From positions 2,623,501 to 2,687,500 of the forward strand of contig NC_092570.1 of NCBI RefSeq assembly GCF_037975245.1: DNA of 64,000 bases, read 5' to 3'. Origin of the DNA: Apostichopus japonicus (Eukaryota; Echinodermata; Holothuroidea; Aspidochirotida; Stichopodidae). Positions 58,201 through 64,000 of this stretch are shown here, piece by piece. Made by a program: the position numbers and the translations under genes. Position 1 is the first letter of the stretch; each line of letters starts with the position of its first letter. A model generated the notes under the pieces. It worked only from the letters and a program-made list of their open reading frames with translations, made no database searches and was not told where the DNA came from.

Positions 58201-61200
58201 CTGTTCCTTGAATGTGATTCAAATTGCTCTAATAACTGGAAACATCAACAAAAACTTAACGTGAAGATCTCTACAACACAACAGTCGTGTTTAAATTTTG
58301 CGAATGGTCGGCTGTTGGTCTTTGCCTAAAAGAGGATTATGGACTGTATTGAAGAATAACAGCTTTTATTTAACAATATTTTTTAATGCAGCAAGTTTGC
58401 AAATTCTTTGAGATAACTTGCTTGTGTGACATAGGTGGACATTATAAGACTGTGTGAAATGTTGAAAAGAAAAGTCCAATAAGCAATACTTTCCTTGAAT
58501 TTCGAGAAGACTAATCTGCATCGAGATTAACATGATTTTTGGACAGAAACACATTTCAAATTCTCAGTGTCAATGCCAACTTGACTTACTATGCTTGAGA
58601 CATTTGGAAATGCACTCATTCCTTAATATAACCAACATTTGTCACAAATTGAAATGGAAGTAAAAGTGTATCCTCATTAGACTATCACTTGGGGGGGGGG
58701 GGGGGTGGGAAGAGGGACTAGCTTCATTTTATTTTAAGTTGTGCATTACCCTCTCCTCTTCCTCTTTCTTTTTCAGCTTCTCTTCCTTTTGTCTCTGTCT
58801 CTGAAATTCCTCCTGGGCTTGCCTCTCCCTCTCCAGCCACATCTCATGTTGTCTCTTCCTGTGAAAGTCAAAAAAGAAAAGTCAAGTTATCAAGCTGTGG
58901 TCGGTTTCTAACCAAACTACAAGTTTGGTTACTTTGAGATGGTACAATCGAATAGCTACTCAGCACTTCTTCTTATTACTCAGCACATCTTCAGCACTTC
59001 TCAGCACTCCTTCTCAGCACTTCTCTCCTACAGCACTTCTCTCCTTCTCTTCTTCCCAGCACTTCTGCCCAGTACTTCTCCCACAACTTCTCCCAGCACT
59101 TCTCTCCTACTCAGCACTTCTTCTACTCAGCACTTCCTCTTATCGCGATCATGCTAAGAATATCTCAGAAGAGATTACCTCTTTACATTTGTGTTCTTTC
59201 CTAGTCTTCTATTTACTGCATATACTCACAGAAGGGTATCCCACACTATCCAATTTTACTATCAGAATTTTACAGTGAACATTGAAGGGTCAAAACCCCA
59301 TATTGTCAGTGCGTCACAAAGCTGGACCTACTGTATAGTATCTTATGGAATGTCCCTGACACATTTTAACAGTTCATCAAACATAATATGGGGTTTGAGT
59401 AATAATAAATACAACCACTATGTACATGAACTGCAGATGGAGACTTAGATATACTGTATTTGTATCCAGCCTACTCACTTTTCCTGTTCCATCAACAAAT
59501 TTAGTTGTCTTTCCCGAGCCTCCTCTCCTTCCAATCTTCTTGGTGTCAGCTTCTCTTCTGAAATTTACAAGAGAGAGGTGGAGAGAGAGGGAGGGAGAAC
59601 GAGAGTTAAACATGACGAATAAACTGCTCATCAACTGCGTTGCAAGAATAGAAACTTCAGGGTTGCTAACTTTTATACATTCCAGTCTTTTACACAAAAA
59701 GTTTTTCTAATTCAGATAGAAAAATTGATAATGCCACAAAATTGTTCATTATATTTGCAAAGTACAACCTCCTACCAAGCATCTAACATATATGTCCCTT
59801 GCAAAGCTGCAAAAAAAACCCACAAATGATAATCTTAATTTGGTGCTATACAAAACAAAAAAACAAAACTTGTCAAAATTCTTGGGAAAACTAAATTATA
59901 AACAAACATCAACACTGAGCAGTCCTACAAAAACTTCCAGTAATAAAAAGAAAAGAATAAGAATAAATTGGCTTTTATATAGCACTGCAAAAACATCTAA
60001 AATACACAATGTGCTTGCAGAACCTAGCTACTCTGGTCAAGCAATTATTAGCATATAGTTCCAATAAGTACTGCGTTAGTCACATTATTACTATGGACTG
60101 GATAAAACCTATATATTGTAATCTTTATATGAATTATTGCACTAGTAATTGAGAAGTGAATCCAAAGTGGAATATGTCCAGTTAATTTTAGAAACGTTAC
60201 AGAAACCAGTTGTGCAAAGTATTCTAATGTAGTTTTTTTTTGCAAGCAGGTCAACACATGATACAGGGCAACTGCTGTGTATTCAAATAGATCTTCAAAT
60301 AGAACTCCAAATAGATCAATCAAATGGCTTCTTGGGTAACAATACAATACACATGGAAGGTTATTTAAGGGTGTGAAGACTCGCGCAAAAAGAAACGTCT
60401 AATGCTGGTAATCTGACCTAGTTTGGAATGAGGTGTAACTGAAGTGTTAGACACATGGGCGGCGATCCGTACTTCCGAGTGGGGGGGATATGACCTTGTT
60501 GACTATCTAAGCGTAGCGCCACCATGAGTTGGCGCGAAGCGTACAAGAAAATCTTGGGATTTACAAACCCTCTAGATGGCCGGAAACGGCACTTCCCGAG
60601 GTTTCCAAGCGGCATATACCCAACTTTAAAATAGGGATTTCATGTCCGAAATATCTCATAATCAGGATCCAAAAATACTTTTTTTTTTAAATTTCGGGTG
60701 ATATTTTGGGAAAATTGCCCCTGTCAATCTTGTTTCAGGCGCTAGGTTAGAATGTTCGAGAGCTCTTTATATTATTCGATGAAGAAAATGGCCTCATGCA
60801 GGCTATTATAGGCCTATACACATGCAATACACAATTACACATAGTTACATTCCTAGGTACCGATTGCTAGGGCATCCAGGTGAAACGTACGCGTATTAAC
60901 AGGGGCGTCGGAAGCTATTTGGGATTGGTACGGAAGATCAGAGTGTGGCCATCTACCATAATTATCGGGGGGGTGGGGGACGTCTGGAAGGTCAAACTAC
61001 GCTACGCGCCACCATTGGTTGGCGCGTAGCGTAATGGAGAAAATTTTGAAAAAATGCCTCCCAGATTGCAGGAAATGGCACTTCCCGAGCTTTTCTTCTG
61101 TGCATTCTCCCTTGTCTGTTTTTGTACCCGATTAATCTTCTGAATCACATTTTGAAGTATTTTTTCATTTTGGTTCTTTATTTTTTCCCTTTTTTTCTTC

Positions 61201-63175
61201 TTAGTGCTACTTTTTTCTCCTTTTTTTTTGCGCCGTGAATATTGGTCCGGCGAACCGCTCCGACGCCCCTAATTAAGCATTACCCTGGTAACATGAGATT
61301 CTCAGCTGTTCGAGGGAACATGTACGTGTGTAGGCCTACTATAGGGCCTATATGAATACTATGAGGGTGCATATATGTACTATATCAATACCGTGGGCGC
61401 AATAATACATTTTGCTGTTATAGGGCCAATGAAGCCTACAGTCAACTATTCTTGCTTTATAATGACGGTTTATTTGAAAAGATCGCACTGCGTTTATGGT
61501 ATAGGTGAGAAATGAAGCTAAAAAGAGCCGTACATTCACGATGATGCATAAATGAAGGCATGAAAATATTCTTATTCCTGGCATTTGGTGGGGGGGATAT
61601 GGTGTATTACATCCCCTCCACCCATTTTCATGGGGGGGATATATCCCCCCCATCCCCCCCAGGATCGCCGCCCATGGTTAGACACAACCATCGATCCCAG
61701 AAAATACGCACACAGCTTGCTACTTTCGGTAATTGGACATTAGTGTTCAGTCAGTACATACAGCTGCGGTCAATACCCACAGCACAGTGTACAAACGATA
61801 CAGTGATGGACATTTCAGGTCCAGCTAAAGATAACAAGGTATCACGTTTAATTACTGTCTGCATTTTGTAGCGACAAGCAGAAAACTTCACTTGCAAGCA
61901 ATGGAAAGTTAACTTTTCAGAGCGCGGCACACGGTTTGGGGCGAGTCTTCAATGTCTTTAAAGGACAATTTGGCTCTCTCACATAATTTCAATGGCAACT
62001 ATGAGAAAGCAATTGGTTGCTCAATACACAGTGAAAAAAGCAGAATTCACAGGTGTTTCACTTCAGAGATGCAGGTCTTAGATCCTATGACCTTTCATAT
62101 GGTAAGGTTCATTGTTGAGGTTATTGTGCACTATTGCTATAAGGTATGACCTGTAGCTTACCTGTACTCCACACTTCTTGGCCTTGAATATATTACTGTA
62201 CCTTTAAAGTTTGTTTTGAGTCTTTGAAAAGTCCTGGCTCTCGGGCCCTACAACAAAAGGTTCTCATTTATTTAAGACAAAATAAACAATAATACAAACC
62301 ATTGTTTTTTTCAAATTGCTGTCTTAGGATTGCTGCTTGTTGCCTTTTTTTTCTTCTTTTCTCCTTCTTCAATAATTTTCTATGTTCAGCTCTGGTCTTA
62401 CACCTTGAAAATATAATCCAAACAAATTTTACCCAGTATATCTTACCTTCAAAGAGTCAATACTTTCCAAACATTTGACCACTTCATGAACATATGTGTT
62501 TCCTGGTTCAAAACAGGAGAGGAGTAATTTTATGGTGGTGTGCATGAAATCGATAATTAATAGGTTCAGGGTTGAACAATAAAGTAAAAATGCATTTCTG
62601 TTTAGTCTGAAAAGTCAATTTCATGATAATCAATTCCAACTTGCAAAACTTGACCAAACTGAATGCTTCCTGGCCCAAGCAGTATGCCTCAACTTCCCCA
62701 AACTTTTACTACAGCAAGGCAGTATGAATCATTGAATGTATGTTATTCTGCCTGATAGGCCTACCTATAATAGTTACCCTGTCACCCAGATCAGGCCATT
62801 ACAGCACAAATTCAGATATATAAGTTATTACTGTACATACGTTTGTCACTCTATCATTTTTTCCATATTATACCGTGCTTAAGAACTCTAGCCTAGAACA
62901 AACAACATGCAGTTATTCTGGTTTTAGGCCTCGTCTTAACTTAGGCTAGACCTGTTTCAGTGATTGTTAATGAAACTTGTAAAGCAAAGCCTACAGGCCT
63001 AGCCAACGTTAAGTTACAGTTAACCTAACCAACCGAGGCCTAAAGTAAACTTAGATTAGAATAGTTAGATCCTAAGTTGTGTCTAACTGTTATACCTAAG
63101 TGTTATGAAATTCAACACTGATATGGAAGCGTACCTGACATTGTGTCCCCCGCTCTGAACATTTTCGACATTCAT
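49267..63175 (-). CDS. ZRSR2: ZRSR2-like U2AF35-related splicing factor (Urp family), 10 exons
   Basis: U2AF35-related protein that recognises 3' splice sites and, in vertebrates, is required for minor (U12-type) intron splicing. Minus-strand exons in order: 63175-63135, 62403-62300, 59557-59479, 58858-58750, 57985-57887, 56100-56059, 55062-54959, 52574-52361, 51644-51479, 50453-49267. All have GT-AG borders; phases join to about 714 residues. Domains: charged coiled coil (about 15-150, rich in E, K, R and Q), CCCH zinc finger 1 (C179, C188, C194, H198), U2AF-homology RRM (about 200-312, with LRGNVYVQY and NGRFYAG), zinc finger 2 (C319, C327, C333, H337), then a long RS domain, a 12-serine run and an acidic tail ending EVKPDQ. 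Human ZRSR2 is about 482 residues, so the tail is much longer here. The ATG at 63175 is chosen because it opens the frame and the short exon joins exon 2 in phase. Donors of introns 2 (GTTTGT) and 5 (GTGATT) are weak. Confidence 0.95.
53185..54440. repeat. Dispersed non-coding repeat with GACCTTTGACC-type motifs
   Basis: Contains internal repeats of 'CTTTGATCTC' / 'GACCTTTGACCCC', 'CCAAGTTTCAT' and 'GATAGAGTGATAGA', with a palindromic right end (AGCTCACACCAGC, TGCTGGTATGAGCT) and a left end containing GCAGAAGCTCATACC. Words of this kind are typical of dispersed repeats in marine invertebrate genomes (general recollection). It lies in intron 7 of the ZRSR2-like gene. Frames through it are not recognisable proteins. 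Confidence 0.55.
54471..54640. repeat. GGTGTATAGG minisatellite
   Basis: About a dozen variable units of GATGGTGTATAGGG(G/T)T at 13-17 base spacing. Minus-strand reading gives repeating YTPSHPIHHH-type peptides, a low-complexity artefact. It directly follows the dispersed repeat at 53185-54440. Confidence 0.9.
58955..59145. repeat. CAGCACTTCT minisatellite
   Basis: At least ten copies of CAGCACTTCT spaced 10-25 bases apart with CTCCT and CTTCT fillers, in intron 3 of the ZRSR2-like gene. Frames on the plus strand are serine/leucine repeats and are not genes. Confidence 0.9.
59955..60050 (-). repeat. 3' tail fragment of the SINE family, inverted
   Basis: AATAAATTGGCTTTTATATA on the plus strand is the reverse complement of the tail GCTATATAAAAAGCAAATAT at about 39943-39962. 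No tRNA-like head was found beside it, as expected for a 5'-truncated insertion. Confidence 0.55.
60454..61676. mobile_element. hAT-like element inserted into copy C
   Basis: The ends CATGGGCGGCGATCC and GGATCGCCGCCCATG are perfect 15-base inverted repeats. The flanking 8-bp duplication GTTAGACA is exact (60446-60453 and 61677-61684). The element is 1223 bp without a transposase frame. It contains the GCGCCACCAT...TTGGCGCG core at about 60516 and another hAT-like element at 60900-61270. Confidence 0.92.
60900..61270. mobile_element. Second hAT-like element nested within 60454-61676
   Basis: The left end is CAGGGGCGTCGGAAGC and the right end GCTCCGACGCCCCT, inverted repeats with one indel. 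The flanks share only ATTAA, so the target duplication is imperfect. The inner region carries the same core as its host (GCGCCACCATTGGTTGGCGC near 61008). No coding frame. Confidence 0.75.
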
Positions 63176-64000
63176 CTTCTTGGGTCCTCACCGTCACTCG
63201 GTGTTTGTGCACCAAATCACTGACCTTTCTATGTTTGTTTGTATGTTATGTTCTGCATATATTGCTGATCACCGTAACATGTGTATGCTAAACGACTTTG
63301 ACAAGTCGGCTAGACGTACTGTAAACAAATCTCGACGACGGCCTCAACTGTACCATCAGGCTTCTGTAGCATGTATTAGACCTAAATGGTAACTTTTATT
63401 TGTAACATTCCTTCTGTCGAGTTAAAGGAAGCTGCTTAACCTTAAATATGCCATTCGAACATAAAAAGGGCAAACACTATTGCGTCCTTTGCAGTAAAAT
63501 ATTTTATCGTGCAACTAGGACATTAGTGCAGAATAATATAGACTAAGCGTAGCTTGTAGTCCTACATTATTAGTATGACACTGTACTAACGTTTGTACTA
63601 GGTTTGGTTTCTTTGTTACTTCATCATGTTGTTTTTCGTCCATATTATATAGGTAGGATAAAATAATAAACAGCAAATATATCTCCTAGGATATAAAATT
63701 CTTTAGGAATAGTGTTGATCATGCCATTGTAAAGTTACAACATAAGCTACCACAATTCATAAGCCAGGAATGTACAGACATACTGTAGCCTAAAGTTAAT
63801 GTTGTGTGTATGAAGCTAACATTGTTAGTCCATTGTTTGACGCTGTTTTACATCGATTTCTTGCTGTAGTTGGATTTGGCTCAGTTCTCCCTATTTTTCC
63901 CTTAATCTTCCAATGTTTTGGATGAGAAATTATAAATCCCTTTAATTTTTTGGAAAAACAGGATGGCAGGTCTACAGTGATAATTTAAATTTTACCCTTG
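63176..64000. other. Upstream flank of the ZRSR2-like gene
   Basis: The promoter and 5' UTR of the minus-strand gene should lie here. A mildly CpG-richer patch at about 63295-63345 is the only compositional hint. A short plus-strand frame at 63180-63392 has no recognisable similarity. No other gene is seen to the window end. Confidence 0.45.

Larger units (their letters stand above)
60364..61962 (+). mobile_element. TIR element family 'GAAGACTCGC', copy C, split by an insertion
   Basis: The left part (60364-60453) matches the start of copy A at 19889, including GGTGTGAAGACTCGCGC and AAAAAGAAACGTCTA. The right part (61677-61962) matches the remainder, including ACATACAGCTGCGGTCAATA and GGGGCGAGTCTTCAATG. 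The two parts are separated by a 1.2-kb hAT-like element. Copy A provides the uninterrupted empty site. It lies in intron 2 of the ZRSR2-like gene. Confidence 0.88.

Noticed and set aside
58925-59278. A serine/leucine-rich plus-strand frame
   Set aside because: It is produced by the CAGCACTTCT minisatellite and changes with each degenerate unit.

Overview
This is a eukaryotic, AT-rich, intron-rich genomic window. It holds three spliced protein-coding genes in a background of short non-autonomous transposons, tRNA-derived SINEs and tandem repeats. No bacterial-style operon, rRNA gene, CRISPR array, reverse transcriptase or viral gene was found. The gene content, the intron density, a vertebrate-like gene neighbourhood and a short TTAGGG-type tract suggest a marine invertebrate deuterostome, plausibly an echinoderm such as a sea cucumber. 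The species assignment is inference only.

Layout. (1) 1-3278: flanking DNA with a transposon-like element and no recognised gene. (2) 3279-23392, plus strand: a 22-exon glycoside hydrolase family 31 alpha-glucosidase. It resembles lysosomal acid alpha-glucosidase and one module of maltase-glucoamylase or sucrase-isomaltase, and has a signal anchor followed by a trefoil domain. All 22 exons join in frame to about 913 residues. (3) 23393-27374: intergenic DNA with transposons. (4) 27375-45282, plus strand: AP-1 clathrin adaptor sigma subunit. Its first coding exon contains only the ATG, three core exons follow, and there are two alternative last coding exons (39278-39325 and 45235-45282) that encode different C-termini of the same length. 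(5) 45283-49266: 3' UTR and convergent intergenic gap. (6) 49267-63175, minus strand: a ZRSR2-like (U2AF35-related, Urp) splicing factor in 10 exons, about 714 residues, with a long RS and acidic tail. (7) 63176-64000: its upstream flank.

The genes are not a pathway: one digests alpha-glucans, one sorts vesicle cargo, one recognises 3' splice sites. The notable relationship is positional. The AP-1 sigma and ZRSR2-like genes lie tail to tail, as AP1S2 and ZRSR2 do on the human X chromosome, which suggests ancient microsynteny.

The repeat landscape is rich. Several elements have clear terminal inverted repeats and exact target-site duplications: 8 bp (hAT-like) at 16458-16831, 26596-26959, 37172-37541 and 60454-61676, and 9 bp (Mutator-like) at 28227-28506. 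At 60.36-61.96 kb three elements are nested inside each other. I found no clear new multi-gene system. The best leads are the alternative C-termini of AP-1 sigma, the paired loss of two trefoil cysteines in the glucosidase, the conserved convergent gene pair and the nested transposons. Exon boundaries come from reading frame, splice-site consensus and remembered family alignments, not from transcripts.
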